Source: Lacrimispora sp. BS-2 (GTDB lineage Bacteria > Bacillota > Clostridia > Lachnospirales > Lachnospiraceae). Taken from it: 64,000 nucleotides of DNA. Position numbers and translations under genes: made by a program. The notes beneath the pieces were generated by a model. The model was not told the origin of the DNA. It saw nothing but the letters and a program-made list of their open reading frames with translations, and ran no database searches. How positions within the stretch are numbered: position 1 is the first letter of the stretch; each line of letters starts with the position of its first letter. This document shows positions 16,711 to 26,336 of the stretch, one piece after another. The DNA lies in NCBI RefSeq assembly GCF_040207125.1, contig NZ_CP157940.1, positions 3,348,001 to 3,412,000 of the forward strand. Direction: 5' to 3'.

Positions 16711-17685
16711 TCAGAATTGATGCTTAGACTTATCCCTGTACTGCTTGGGCGTCATACCATACCGTTCCTTAAACAGCCGGTGAAAATAACTGTTGTTTTC
16801 ATAGCCCACTTCCGCAATGATCTCTTCCACCGGCTTTGATGTGGAGGTAAGAAAATTTGCCGCCCTCATCATCCGGATAAGCTGCAGACATTCCGTAAAC
16901 GTCACCTGATAATGACGCTTAAACAAACGGCTGATATAATAAGGCGGCTGCATGGAAAGAGCTGAAAACTCCTCTAAGGTTGCGGAAGGATAATTATTCT
17001 CTAAATATTGATATGCATTCATTGCAATTTTTTCCTCATATTGGGCCATGTCATGCAATTCTGCCTTATCCGCATTATGAAACAGCTCCATAATAAGTAT
17101 TCCCATGGTATCCTGATCAATGTCCTGTCTGTCCTTTTTATCTCTCATCATCGACCAGATCATATTCTCCAGCAGATTCTTCGCAGGCAGCATATCCTGC
17201 AAATGAAAGTGAAGGTAATCTGCTATAGAATTCTTTCCTGATGGGGACCCGGTAAAAAAGTGGCGCAGAACATTCCCCTCCTCAGCCATCAGCTCAAGAT
17301 GAAAGAAAAATTCCGGCTGTAAAAAGAAATGAACTGCAATATCCTCCCCATCTGCGGATTCTACGGCATGGCTCGTCCCCTGCTTTATGAGCAGAAGATC
17401 ATTGGTATCCAGCCGCAGGATACTGGTTCCGTTAATCACATGTACGGTGGATCCGCTATACATATAAACCAGCTCCACATAATTGTGACAATGATCCGGA
17501 ATCGGAACCTTGTGAGGCTGACAGCACATGTCCATCACCTTTCTCTGTCCCATTGCAGAGTCCTCATCAACCGGGCTTCCTCCCGGTTCTTTCGCACAGT
17601 GGCACAGAGCCGAAGCTTTTTCCGTCCATAAACCATTCTTCCCCTCTGATGCGTTCCTTAAATATTTCAGAAGTTCTTTTTTCAT
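16711..17685 (-). CDS. AraC-family regulator with N-terminal cupin
   Basis: 324-residue transcription regulator. The N-terminal half includes a cupin-like sensor (HCHNYVELVYMYSGSTVHVINGTSILRLDTNDLLLIKQGTSH), the C-terminal half two AraC helix-turn-helix motifs (LEEFSALSMQPPYYISRLFKRHY and EIIAEVGYENNSYFHRLFKERYGMTPKQYR). Such proteins usually sense a sugar. No transport or sugar genes adjoin it, so the target is unknown. An imperfect palindrome with AATAGACG arms at 17791-17810 upstream may be an operator. Confidence 0.9.
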   Translation of the reverse strand: MKKELLKYLRNASEGKNGLWTEKASALCHCAKEPGGSPVDEDSAMGQRKVMDMCCQPHKVPIPDHCHNYVELVYMYSGSTVHVINGTSILRLDTNDLLLIKQGTSHAVESADGEDIAVHFFLQPEFFFHLELMAEEGNVLRHFFTGSPSGKNSIADYLHFHLQDMLPAKNLLENMIWSMMRDKKDRQDIDQDTMGILIMELFHNADKAELHDMAQYEEKIAMNAYQYLENNYPSATLEEFSALSMQPPYYISRLFKRHYQVTFTECLQLIRMMRAANFLTSTSKPVEEIIAEVGYENNSYFHRLFKERYGMTPKQYRDKSKHQF

Positions 17686-17947
17686 GCTTCCCCTCCAAAC
17701 GACATATTTTTATGCTTTTCCCCAGATTATTATACCATGAAAGCAATGAGCCAAGCGCCGCAAAGCGGCATTTGGGGAATGCAGCAAGATAATAGACGCT
17801 TACGTCTATTGTACCACCTTTACAGAATTATTTGCAAGAAAAGACGGTTTTTATGCAAATTAAGACATGGCTTATTTATTATATATTACATATAATCAGC
17901 TTGGAATTTTGTCCTAATACAACCATTTTTTTAAAGAGGTGAGCCAT

Positions 17948-18187
17948 ATGAAAAGGTACCCAATCCGTTTAGGTAATATAGACGAAGTGACTGCATTCGT
18001 CAAAGCAGTCAGCCAATACGACTGTGACATGGATTTATGCAAAGGAAGCGTTGTCATTGATGCCAAGTCCTTTCTCGGCCTTATGACCATTTGTCCGGAT
18101 GCCGGTCTGGAGCTTATCATCTATGACAATGACCACGAGGAAATTCTGGACTCTCTGTCTGATTTTCTGCTCGAAAAAACAGCATAA
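17948..18187 (+). CDS. HPr-like protein lacking the active-site histidine
   Basis: 79-residue protein with the HPr fold pattern: the stretch KGSVVIDAKSFLGLMTI aligns with the Ser46 region of HPr (KxIMGxMSL). Where HPr has GLHARPA with His15, this protein reads LGNIDEVTAF, so it cannot carry phosphate from Enzyme I. Similar His-less HPr-like proteins are common in Clostridia; a regulatory role is inferred. GAGG lies 8 bases before the ATG; an in-frame GTG 9 bases earlier is less likely. It has its own terminator. Confidence 0.8.
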   Translation: MKRYPIRLGNIDEVTAFVKAVSQYDCDMDLCKGSVVIDAKSFLGLMTICPDAGLELIIYDNDHEEILDSLSDFLLEKTA

Positions 18188-18203
18188 CCATTACATTGGA
18201 ATG

Positions 18204-18246
18204 AAAAGATGCCCGGTAATCCAATGATTACCAGGCATCTTTTTAT
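18204..18246 (+). terminator. Terminator after the HPr-like gene
   Basis: GATGCCCGGTAATC pairs GATTACCAGGCATC around a short loop, followed by TTTTTATGTTTT. A run of A on the other side allows it to serve the converging chemoreceptor gene as well. Confidence 0.85.
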
Positions 18247-18252
18247 GTTTTC

Positions 18253-20268
18253 TCAATTAATCTTAAATTCATTTACCAGTTCCTTTAACAGCTCTGCCTG
18301 GTCGAAAAGCTCCTCACTGGAAGCAGCTCCTTCCTCTGCAGTAGCCGAATTAGTCTGGACCACGCCTGATATCTGATCAATTCCCACAGAAACCTGACTA
18401 ATCGCCTCTGACTGCTGAACGGAAGCCTCTGAAACCCTTCCTATCATTTCGGAAACAGAACGTGTACTGTTCACAGCATTTACCAGGGACTCAGCTGCTT
18501 CATCCACAAGCCTGGAGCCATTTGCCACAGCCTTAATGGATCCTTCAATCAAATAGGTCGTGCTTTTGGCGGCCTCTGAGCTTTTAGAAGCCAGATTCCT
18601 CACCTCATCGGCAACAACTGCAAAGCCTTTTCCAGCCTCTCCCGCCCGGGCCGCTTCAACCGCTGCATTTAAGGCCAGAATGTTGGTCTGGAAAGCTATA
18701 TCCTCAATAGCCTTAATGATCTTTCCAATTTCGCTGGAGCTTTCATTGATCTCTTCCATGGCCGAAACCAGCTCCCTCATGTGGTGGTTGCTGGTTTCCA
18801 GCTCCCGGGAAGCAAGGAGTGCCTGTTCATTGGCTCCGGTAGAGTCCTTTGCATTCTGTTCGATCTTATGAGAAATTTCACTGATCGTTGCCGCCAGTTC
18901 TTCCACAGAACTGGCCTGCTCTGTTGCTCCCTGGGCCAGGGCCTGAGAGCTGGCTGAAATGCTTTGGGAGCCGTAGGCCACCTGATCAGAAGTTGCAGTG
19001 ATCCGCTGCATGGTAGTGGTAAACGTGCCGCTGATTTTGAGCAGGGATCTTTTAATTTTCTCAAAATCCCCTTTATAATCATACTGTAACTGGAAAACCA
19101 GATCTTTATCCGCAATCTGGTTTAATACTGCGGCGATTTCATCTATATAATTCACATAATTCTTCAACTGGCTCACCGTATTCCCCAGGGACGCCGCCAC
19201 CATGCCGATCTCATCATTGCCGGATACATCCACTTGAATATCAAGCTCTCCCTCTGCGATCCGCTCAGCAATAGCCGACAGTTTTTTAAGGGGATTGGAT
19301 ATGCCCTTAGCCATAATGAAAATGATCAGAATGAGGACAAAAGAGCCCAGGGTAAAGACAGTGGTTATAATACCTAACACCGCTTTTTTAGAGGAAAGCA
19401 TCTCTGACTGGTGAATGCTTGATAACACGAGCCAGCCCGAGTCTCCTACCCGGTTGATGGAACCAAAATATGGAACCTTTTCCATGGTATAATCGTAATT
19501 TCCTACTGCCTGACCGGCAAATGCATCCTTAATATTCTGGGAAATGTCAATTTCGGAAATGGTCTTCTGGATCAGGTCATTGTTGGGGTGATACACAATC
19601 TGCCCGCCATCTGTTGCAAGGATAACGGAGCCGGTCTTCCCGATCTTATAATTGCCTAAAATCGTAACCAGCTGGGATAATTTTATATCAACTCCCATTA
19701 CTCCTAAGGGTTCCCCGGTTTTACTGTCATACACTCCGCTGACAGCGCTCACAATTGTCTGTCCCGTGCTCACATCCACATATGGCTCCGTCAGGATCGG
19801 ATGATCCAGTTCCATAGACCGGTACCAGGGCCTTGTGGAAATATCCCATCCGTCTTCTGAAGTGAAATTATCGGACTGGGTCACCTGGTTCACATCCAGG
19901 TCCGCGATCCATGCGGCAATGATATTTTCCTTATCCGTAGCCTGGATATTATCAAGGGTTTTCTTTATCTCCGGATACCCATCGCAGTCTGGCAGCCTTA
20001 CCTTTCCGGTTGCATTTGAAAGAAAGGCTTCCGTCTGGCTGTTTGCAGCTCCACTCTTTACCTCAGCCAAATAAAAAGTCAGGAATGAATTCACCTGGTT
20101 TGCTGCCGCAAGGGAAGCCGAATCCAGTGTCTGTACCGACTGGGCCTGCATGCTCTTTCCTGCCTGACCTGAAATGAATACTCCTGACAAAATAAAAATA
20201 AATACGACTGGAATGGAGATACCGAATAGCAACTTCGTAAAAATATGCTTTTTTCTTTTATGCTTCAT
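18253..20268 (-). CDS. Methyl-accepting chemotaxis protein (dCache type)
   Basis: 671-residue chemoreceptor. A basic N-terminus and membrane helix ([20 protein letters not shown]) are followed by a double-Cache sensor with the amine/amino-acid-type [22 protein letters not shown] region. Then come a second helix ([17 protein letters not shown]), HAMP, and a signalling coil with [21 protein letters not shown] and [14 protein letters not shown] chose Met at 20268 because AGGAGG lies 9 bases upstream; earlier Met codons lack a good site. It is unlinked to che genes here and ends toward the HPr-like gene. Confidence 0.94.
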   Translation of the reverse strand: MKHKRKKHIFTKLLFGISIPVVFIFILSGVFISGQAGKSMQAQSVQTLDSASLAAANQVNSFLTFYLAEVKSGAANSQTEAFLSNATGKVRLPDCDGYPEIKKTLDNIQATDKENIIAAWIADLDVNQVTQSDNFTSEDGWDISTRPWYRSMELDHPILTEPYVDVSTGQTIVSAVSGVYDSKTGEPLGVMGVDIKLSQLVTILGNYKIGKTGSVILATDGGQIVYHPNNDLIQKTISEIDISQNIKDAFAGQAVGNYDYTMEKVPYFGSINRVGDSGWLVLSSIHQSEMLSSKKAVLGIITTVFTLGSFVLILIIFIMAKGISNPLKKLSAIAERIAEGELDIQVDVSGNDEIGMVAASLGNTVSQLKNYVNYIDEIAAVLNQIADKDLVFQLQYDYKGDFEKIKRSLLKISGTFTTTMQRITATSDQVAYGSQSISASSQALAQGATEQASSVEELAATISEISHKIEQNAKDSTGANEQALLASRELETSNHHMRELVSAMEEINESSSEIGKIIKAIEDIAFQTNILALNAAVEAARAGEAGKGFAVVADEVRNLASKSSEAAKSTTYLIEGSIKAVANGSRLVDEAAESLVNAVNSTRSVSEMIGRVSEASVQQSEAISQVSVGIDQISGVVQTNSATAEEGAASSEELFDQAELLKELVNEFKIN

Positions 20269-20352
20269 AGACATCGTCCTCCTTTGTTTGGTTACATTAA
20301 ATATAGCATGACGCAAACAGGTATGCAATAAAAAAATTACTAATTTCGACCG

Positions 20353-21258
20353 TTACAGACTGTCGCCCTGCAAATGTGGAAAATAGGATTTCATAACCTG
20401 TATTAACGTCTCTTTATCCTTCTCCTTTAAAGGGGTAAGAGGAAGCCTGTAGCTTTCATCACACAATCCCAAAAGGGACATGGCAGCCTTAACCGGCACA
20501 GGATTTACATCCATAAACAGGGCATTCATCATTGAAAGCAACTCCAGCTGCATATTCCTGCTCTTTTCTATTTCACCCTCAAAAAAGTACTTGCATATCA
20601 TATGAGTTTCAAAGGGCATGATATTGGCTATGACAGAGATCACTCCCTTGCCTCCCAGGGAAAGGATGGGGACGATCTGGTCATCATTTCCTGAATAAAG
20701 GTCAAGCCTGTCGCCGCATAGGGCCGCAGTTTTCGCGATACTGGAAATATTTCCTCCCGCCTCCTTAATAGCCCGGATATTGGGGTGTTCTGAAAGCTTT
20801 AAATACGTTTCCGGATTAATATTTACCCCGGTACGGGTCGGAACATTATAAAGGATGATAGGGATCTCCACGCTGTCTGCCACTGCCGTAAAATGCTCCA
20901 CCAGCCCATGCTGGGAGGTTTTGTTATAGTACGGAGTCACCTGCAGAAGTGCGGAGGCCCCTAAGGACTGAGCCTTTCGGGACAGGCGCACAGCGTGGGA
21001 CGTACAGTTGCTTCCGGTTCCCATAATCACGGGGACCCGATGGTTTACATAATATACCACAAATTCTATCAGTTCCAGCTTTTCCTTTTCTTCCAGCGTG
21101 GCGGACTCCCCTGTGGTCCCATTGACCACAATGGCATCCGTGCCGTTTTCCAGCTGAAATTTCAGTAATTTTTCCATTGCCTTAAAATCCAGGTTTCCAT
21201 GCTTATCCATGGGCGTAACGATGGCTGCTGCTGAGCCTTTAAAAATCGCATCTTTCAT
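20353..21258 (-). CDS. dapA: 4-hydroxy-tetrahydrodipicolinate synthase
   Basis: Condenses pyruvate with aspartate semialdehyde in lysine and dipicolinate synthesis. The 301-residue protein has GTTGESATL, YYNKTSQHGL, LYNVPTRTGV with the catalytic Tyr, the Schiff-base Lys in IKEAGGNISS and GNDDQIVPILSLGGKGVISV. It is divergent from dpaA-dpaB, which turn its product into dipicolinic acid, so this copy may be a sporulation-linked one. The start is either ATG at 21258 or GTG at 21264. Confidence 0.95.
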   Translation of the reverse strand: MKDAIFKGSAAAIVTPMDKHGNLDFKAMEKLLKFQLENGTDAIVVNGTTGESATLEEKEKLELIEFVVYYVNHRVPVIMGTGSNCTSHAVRLSRKAQSLGASALLQVTPYYNKTSQHGLVEHFTAVADSVEIPIILYNVPTRTGVNINPETYLKLSEHPNIRAIKEAGGNISSIAKTAALCGDRLDLYSGNDDQIVPILSLGGKGVISVIANIMPFETHMICKYFFEGEIEKSRNMQLELLSMMNALFMDVNPVPVKAAMSLLGLCDESYRLPLTPLKEKDKETLIQVMKSYFPHLQGDSL

Positions 21259-21378
21259 AGGCACTCATTCCCAAAATTAGAGGTTCATACTAACAAAAGT
21301 ATGACAAACATCCCCTGTTGGTACCATACACAAATCATTTTTTTCATCATATAAACCATTATAAGGAGTGATGACCGT

Positions 21379-22212
21379 ATGTATAATTTTCTTATTTTAG
21401 GCGGCGATTCCAGGCAGCTATATCTAAACCAGATATTAATCAAAAGCGGCTTTCAAACAACCCTTCACTATAGCAATGAGGATTCCTCATTTTCCATGGA
21501 AGAAGCCATGAAAAACAGCAATGTCATACTTTCTCCCATCCCATTTACCAGAGACAAAATCAACCTGTTTTCCGACAACAATATGGAGGATCTGGGTATC
21601 GGGAATCTTTTAAATCTTTTGACCCCTGACCACACCCTTTTCGGCGGAAGCATCCCTGCCTATGTAAAGGAATATGCCAGGGAAAACGGCATTGCATATT
21701 TTGACTATATGGACATGGAGGATATCACCATAAAAAATACCATTGCAACTGCGGAGGGCGCCATTGCCGAAGCAATCCGCTTAAGTCCCGGCTGCCTTCA
21801 CAAAAGTAAATGCCTTGTGACCGGCTTTGGCCGGTGTGCAAAAACCCTGGCGCTGAAATTAAAGGGCCTGGATGCAGCCGTGACCATTGCCGGCAGAAAG
21901 GAAACACAGCTTGTTCAGGCGTCCTCCATGGGATTTCATGCCAGAGCGCTTTGTGATCTGTCCCCGATTATTGGGGATTATGAGTTTATTTTTAACACCA
22001 TCCCAGCCCTTATCATTGAAAAAGAGCTGATCAGGTCCATGAATCCTGATGTAACCGTCATTGATATCGCCTCCGCTCCCGGCGGCGTTGATTTTGATTC
22101 CTGCAGGCAGCAGAATATCCGCGCCAGGCTTTGCCCTGGCCTGCCTGGAATCTACGCTCCCCAGTCATCTGCGGAAATTTTGTTTGAAGCAATTGTTAAG
22201 TCTCTGTCATAA
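21379..22212 (+). CDS. dpaA: Dipicolinate synthase subunit A
   Basis: Dehydrogenase subunit that with DpaB makes dipicolinic acid in the mother cell for the spore core. The 277-residue protein starts with a nucleotide-fold-like strand (FLILGGDSRQLYL). It has a central Rossmann motif CLVTGFGRCAKTLALKLKGL, then FIFNTIPALII, DIASAPGGVDF and PGLPGIYAPQSSAEIL, the DpaA/SpoVFA signature. AAGGAG precedes the ATG. dpaB follows after 11 bases. Expression by a mother-cell sigma factor is expected, but I did not find a certain promoter. Confidence 0.95.
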   Translation: MYNFLILGGDSRQLYLNQILIKSGFQTTLHYSNEDSSFSMEEAMKNSNVILSPIPFTRDKINLFSDNNMEDLGIGNLLNLLTPDHTLFGGSIPAYVKEYARENGIAYFDYMDMEDITIKNTIATAEGAIAEAIRLSPGCLHKSKCLVTGFGRCAKTLALKLKGLDAAVTIAGRKETQLVQASSMGFHARALCDLSPIIGDYEFIFNTIPALIIEKELIRSMNPDVTVIDIASAPGGVDFDSCRQQNIRARLCPGLPGIYAPQSSAEILFEAIVKSLS

Positions 22213-22223
22213 AGGAGTGTCAT

Positions 22224-22802
22224 ATGAAGCTGGAAGGAATGAAAGTAGGCCTGGCGATCACCGGGTCCTTTTGTACTTTTGATAAAATAGAAAAGGAAAT
22301 CAAGGTTCTGGTTGATAAAGGAGCCGATATATACCCGATCTTCTCCACCAATGTACAGACAACGGATTCCCGTTTTGGAGATACGGGAGAATACATTCAT
22401 CGGATCTTTGACATGACAGGCAATAAGCCTATCCTGAATCTGGAGGAAGCGGAGCCCATCGGACCCAGAGGTTATCTGGATATCCTGCTCATCGCTCCCT
22501 GTACCGGAAACACCCTGGCTAAGCTTGCCAACGGCATCACGGATACCCCGGTGCTCATGGCAGCCAAAGCCCATTTAAGAAATTCCAAGCCTCTGGTGAT
22601 CTCTCTTTCCACCAATGATGCACTTGGAATCAACTTTAAAAATGTGGGTGAATTATATAACGTAAAAAATATTTATTTTGTCCCCTTTGGCCAGGATGAC
22701 CCGGTAAAAAAGCCCAATTCCATGATCGCACACACTAATCTCATCGCAGATACGCTGGAATACGCTTTAGAAGGAAAACAGATTCAGCCAGTCATTTTTT
22801 AA
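22224..22802 (+). CDS. dpaB: Dipicolinate synthase subunit B (flavoprotein)
   Basis: 192-residue flavoprotein subunit with GLAITGSFCTFDKIEKEI, FSTNVQTTDSRFGD, LLIAPCTGNTLAKLANGITDTPVLMAAKAHLRN and VPFGQDDPVKKPNS, the DpaB/SpoVFB pattern in the HFCD flavoprotein family. Second gene of the dpaAB operon; the presence of both supports an endospore former. Confidence 0.96.
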   Translation: MKLEGMKVGLAITGSFCTFDKIEKEIKVLVDKGADIYPIFSTNVQTTDSRFGDTGEYIHRIFDMTGNKPILNLEEAEPIGPRGYLDILLIAPCTGNTLAKLANGITDTPVLMAAKAHLRNSKPLVISLSTNDALGINFKNVGELYNVKNIYFVPFGQDDPVKKPNSMIAHTNLIADTLEYALEGKQIQPVIF

Positions 22803-23080
22803 TTTCTGTGATAAGGCTGCTGCAAGGTGAATGTTCGGTTGTAAATTGCACGAAACAGCAACCCGGAATAGTAAAGATCTATCTTGCAGCAGCTTTAAGT
22901 ATATTATCATTTGAATTATGCTTTCCCGCCATATGGAAATAAGCTAGAATAAGAAAAATCACACGCTGAAAGGATCCTGTTTATGAACCAATCGGCACCT
23001 CACCCGTATGTTTTTGGTACATATGAAGAAGGAAGAAGGGTCTGTCTCCTCAGTACTCTTCCAAATATTTTAAATGCAAA

Positions 23081-23254
23081 ATGTGGACAAGCCTTTTGCA
23101 GTATTTAAACCAGGTCCGCCTTGAACATGCCGCCGTAAGCTTGCCTGGAACCAAGCAGCCAATCATTAAGGCTGCCATGGATCATGGATTTGCCAATACC
23201 AAAGCCGCCTCAGCCGCCTTTCAAAAACAATATGGAAAATCTCCGGGAGAATAG
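23081..23254 (+). pseudogene. AraC-family regulator remnant
   Basis: 57 codons resembling the end of an AraC protein: LQYLNQVRLEHAAVSLPG, then MDHGFANTKAASAAFQKQYGKSPGE and stop. Only the second helix-turn-helix and part of the first remain. The upstream sequence from 22983 has no consistent frame. Probably non-functional. Confidence 0.75.
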
Positions 23255-23390
23255 CGGAAATTATTTGCAAGAAGTTATTTGCAAGAGCTACGGAAAAAGG
23301 GACAAGTAGTCTGGAATAAATCTCATCGGATTTTCAGGACAATCTGCTGGAACTGGTTAAGTATATGAAACGGCATGATATTCCTGGCAG

Positions 23391-23579
23391 TGGGGCGCCA
23401 CCGGCAAATCAAGCATTGCCCCTAAGGGAATGATGGCCGCCGGAAAGACTATTGCAATGACCGCTATTGATCTTTTGGAGAACCCTGAGATTATAAATAA
23501 AGCAAAAGAAGAGCATATAAGGAACCTTGGCGGAAAGCCTTATGAGAGCACTATTCCGCCGGAGGTATCTCCCCGTTAG
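23391..23579 (+). pseudogene. M20-family amidohydrolase (AbgB-like) C-terminal remnant
   Basis: 63 codons encoding WGATGKSSIAPKGMMAAGKT, then DLLENPEIINKAKEEH, NLGGKPYE and IPPEV. This is the C-terminal end of aminobenzoyl-glutamate-utilisation-type M20 peptidases. The metal-binding and catalytic regions are absent. It follows the AraC remnant directly, perhaps traces of one lost operon. Confidence 0.75.
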
Positions 23580-23631
23580 GAACTATCGTTCAAACAGAGA
23601 AGCTTTGCAATATACGTTTCTTCCTAGCCCT

Positions 23632-24171
23632 TTATTTTAAAATGCGGTTTATGTAGCTTTTTGAATCATATGAGTTATTTATATCATTTGAATTGTCCTG
23701 ATTAAAGCTCATTAAATATTGTGCTCTTGATTGGTCATATATTTTAAATCCGAATTGCTTATATAGTTCTTGAACTGGATCGGATTTATAAACATTTAAA
23801 AATATTGGCTTGTTTACCTGTCTGGAAAGGGTTGTAATATGCCTCAGATAAAATGATTCTATTCCTTTCTGCCGAACAGGTTCGGTAAGCTGAAGGGATA
23901 TCTCGCTAATCTTATCCGGCAGTTCATTAAATGCGAAAAATCCAACTGTTGTATTGTATAGCAGTATTTTCTGAAAACAACTATATTTTAGCATTCTATG
24001 AAAACTGTCCGTGTTTATTATAATTTGTATATCCTCGATCCAGCCACCATTGTATTCATCTACGTATTTCTTATGACAGGTTCTTTTTATATCAATGTAT
24101 TTTTCCAAGTCATTTTCATCTGCATCTTGTAAGGAAAATCCTTTAACAATTAAGTCCTCTGATAATACCAT
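23632..24171 (-). CDS. GNAT-like acetyltransferase
   Basis: 179-residue protein with a loose GNAT pattern: SLQDADENDLEKYIDIKRTC at the start, ILLYNTTVGFFAF and EISLQLTEPVRQKGIESFYLRHI (cofactor-binding region), then LNVYKSDPVQELYKQFGFKIYDQSRAQYLMSF near the end, where VYKSDPVxELYKQFGF is typical. GGAGGGC precedes the ATG. Substrate unknown. It converges with the M20 remnant. Confidence 0.7.
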   Translation of the reverse strand: MVLSEDLIVKGFSLQDADENDLEKYIDIKRTCHKKYVDEYNGGWIEDIQIIINTDSFHRMLKYSCFQKILLYNTTVGFFAFNELPDKISEISLQLTEPVRQKGIESFYLRHITTLSRQVNKPIFLNVYKSDPVQELYKQFGFKIYDQSRAQYLMSFNQDNSNDINNSYDSKSYINRILK

Positions 24172-24484
24172 ATGCCCTCCTGATTGCCAGCGGCCATCTA
24201 CCTGTTAACAGACCCATGGTTCATGACTTATGACTCATGTGGAAGGTGATGGCGGGTGCGTTATTTTGAAATCATATATTTGTATTATCATAATAGCTTG
24301 GGCAAATAATTATTACCATGTTTTTATTTTGTGCTATATAATGTTTTATCTTGTAATATATGCCGTCCTAACGATAGGAATCCTGTCCGTTTCATAAATT
24401 AAAATTCGGCCAAGAATGACAGGTACTTTTTCGGTTTTTAAGCATAACATAAGACAAATTGTTTTATTGAAAGGCAGTAAAATT
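24172..24484 (+). other. Non-coding gap before the LysM gene
   Basis: About 310 bases separating divergent genes. It presumably holds both promoters. I see no RNA gene; short direct repeats around CATGACTTATGACTCATG (24222-24239) are the only structure noted. Confidence 0.4.
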
Positions 24485-25015
24485 ATGGCTACTTGTCCTC
24501 GAGGACTGTTTCCTTATACCATTCGACGCGGCGATACACTATGGATGATCGCACAACGTTATTATACTTCCGTTGCTGCAATTAGAGCGGCAAATCCAGG
24601 CTTAAATCCACAGAATTTAACAGTGGGGCAGACCATTTGTGTTCCGGCAAGAAGAGCTCCCCGTCCTCCATTTCCAACTCCACCCTCCGGCGGCGGACCA
24701 AGCCGTTGTCCCGTAGGTCTTCGAACCTACACCATTCAGAGAAATGATACTTTATGGCAAATTTCCCAGAGATTCTGTACCACCGTGGATACCATTATGG
24801 CCGTGAATCGAGGCTTAACCCCTGGTAATCTGAGAGTCGGTCAGACGATCTTAATACCAGCCGGATACAGCCTGCCCAATCTACCTTCCTGGTTCCGTTC
24901 CCAGGATGTTCAGGATTACCAGAGTATCTCTCCGAGGGAAATGGCCGACAGCAGTGATATGACCTATCCGGGAGATACCTATTACTATAATGCTGATTCG
25001 GACGATACACAATAG
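24485..25015 (+). CDS. Two-LysM peptidoglycan-binding protein, spore-coat-like
   Basis: 176-residue protein with two LysM repeats at about residues 10-55 (PYTIRRGDTLWMIAQRYY ... VGQTICVP) and 80-128 (TYTIQRNDTLWQISQRFC ... VGQTILIP), joined by a Pro-rich linker, with a polar Tyr/Asp-rich tail. There is no signal peptide. Proteins of this type in clostridia bind cortex or coat peptidoglycan during sporulation (SafA-like); that role is inferred. Met at 24485 is chosen because AAAGG precedes it and the repeat begins soon after. Confidence 0.85.
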   Translation: MATCPRGLFPYTIRRGDTLWMIAQRYYTSVAAIRAANPGLNPQNLTVGQTICVPARRAPRPPFPTPPSGGGPSRCPVGLRTYTIQRNDTLWQISQRFCTTVDTIMAVNRGLTPGNLRVGQTILIPAGYSLPNLPSWFRSQDVQDYQSISPREMADSSDMTYPGDTYYYNADSDDTQ

Positions 25016-25754
25016 CTGCCTTTTGGTGAACTATATTCCCAGGCGGCGGAATAATGATTTTCTGTAATTGATTGTATTACTGCCGATTATGCAGCCGGCA
25101 CTCAGGTCTGCGCAATCCACAGATGAAACCGCCCTCTTTTTTCCCCTTGGTAAACAAGAGGGCGCAAAGTTTAAATAAATTCCTTCGTTTTTGCAGATAA
25201 GTGACTGGTAAAGAACTACCCTACAAATTTAACTCCAACTTTCAATTAAGGTTTGAGAGTTGGAGAATTAAGTTTTATCTGGTCAGCATCCTATGGGATG
25301 CTCTATCCACGTTCGGACAGCTTTCATCGTTTGTTTTCCACAATCTCAAGTAGTTCTCAACCAATTTATCTAGTTTCTTTAAATGGAACCTTCGAGTCGA
25401 TCCAGTAGGATCATTAGGAAGTATTTCCGGGTATTACCCTTCTTGCTATCTCTTTTCCAATTCCTGTTTGACATCAGACTTATTTTATCCGATTTCAGAG
25501 GCTTTCAGAAGGGCGGCGACAACTAGATTTGAACTAGTAAGCGCCTAAAAAACGTAGGAAAAAGGAGGGTTTGGCGTGCCGGGATGGGTTTGCGCAAGCG
25601 GGGGGCAAACAAAAAAATTTTCTTTCTTATATAAAGCAACTATAAAATATTTAACTAGAATAGCAATAACCAAATTTTATATATTTCTACTATCCCATTA
25701 TTGATTTTACTTATAGTATATTTCCTCACTTAGCGAGTTGATATAAATTGGGGG
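25016..25754 (+). other. Long non-coding stretch with hairpins and unassigned remnants
   Basis: No convincing gene. A GC hairpin (CGCCCTCTT/AAGAGGGCG, 25130-25164) probably ends the LysM transcript. A second inverted repeat lies at 25232-25265. On the minus strand about 25275-25385 encodes a short open stretch (KKLDKLVENYLRLWKTNDES) that I cannot assign and that ends in a stop. The left edge of the accessory region probably lies here. Confidence 0.4.
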
Positions 25755-25815
25755 ACGTATCGAAGTGGTCATAACGACCTGACTCAAAATAGGCGAGGGC
25801 AAATCCATGACTGAA
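25755..25815 (+). pseudogene. Decayed tRNA-Ser-like sequence, 5' half
   Basis: GGGGACGTATCGAAGTGGTCATAACGA resembles the acceptor and D-arm of the nearly intact tRNA-Ser at 26122 (GGAAGCGTATCGAAGTAGTC). The anticodon stem is broken (CCTGACTCAAAATAGG) and no T-arm follows. Probably a relic from a tRNA-targeted insertion. Confidence 0.55.
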
Positions 25816-25931
25816 ATCCAAATAATCCTGTGTTCACAGGGTTTCCGAACCGCAAAACCAGGAATCCACGGCTCTATTCTAACACGCTCCTACCGCTTGT
25901 GCCACCCTGAAAAACAGGATAAAATTGAATA

Positions 25932-26076
25932 TGGAGAGGTCCCTAAGTGGTCGAAGGGTCCGCACTCGAAATGGACTGTCCAGAATGGTAGATAGTACCG
26001 CAAAAGCCCTGTAATCATGCGGTTTTCCACAGGTTCAAATTGAATAATTTCTTAATATCTCTCTCCTACATCTCTC
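25932..26076 (+). pseudogene. Decayed tRNA-Ser-like sequence with enlarged variable region
   Basis: Starts GGAGAGGTCCCTAAGTGGTCG and has an anticodon stem-loop around ACTCGAAAT (CGA anticodon position). About 60 extra bases follow where the variable arm should be, then GGTTCAAAT without a proper T stem, and CTCTCTCC near 26067 that could pair with the acceptor. Not a functional tRNA. Confidence 0.5.
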
Positions 26077-26121
26077 CAAAATCCACGGATAGAGGAGTTG
26101 CATGTGAGTAGATATACATTG

Positions 26122-26207
26122 GGAAGCGTATCGAAGTAGTCATAACGAGCTTGACTCGAAATCAAGTTGTCCGCAAGGGCATGTGGGTTCGAATCCCACC
26201 ACTTCCG
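26122..26207 (+). tRNA. tRNA-Ser (CGA), slightly degenerate
   Basis: The cloverleaf can be drawn: acceptor GGAAGCG with CACTTCC (one C-A mismatch), D stem TCG/CGA, anticodon stem CTTGA/TCAAG with loop CTCGAAA (anticodon CGA), a long variable arm TGTCC-GCAA-GGGCA typical of serine tRNAs, and T stem GTGGG/CCCAC with loop TTCGAAT. The acceptor mismatch and the loss of one of the two D-loop guanines (AGTAGTC instead of AGTGGTC) suggest an accessory copy that is decaying. A serine recombinase gene follows. Confidence 0.7.
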
Positions 26208-26216
26208 CAAGTTATA

Positions 26217-26264
26217 AGCTACATCTTTGTTGGTAATAAGCCAATGAGAATGTAGCTTTTTTTC
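26217..26264 (+). terminator. Terminator after tRNA-Ser
   Basis: AGCTACAT pairs ATGTAGCT, followed by TTTTTTTC. Confidence 0.75.
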
Positions 26265-26336
26265 ATATCTAAAATGGTAATTGAAGTTTGCAGTACCCAA
26301 GTGGGTGCTGCATTTTTGCGTTAAGGAGGTTTTAAA

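Noticed and set aside
25232..25265. Inverted repeat around CTCCAACT / AGTTGGAG as a terminator or RNA gene
   Set aside because: No T tail and no gene that it would serve; kept only within the description of the gap.
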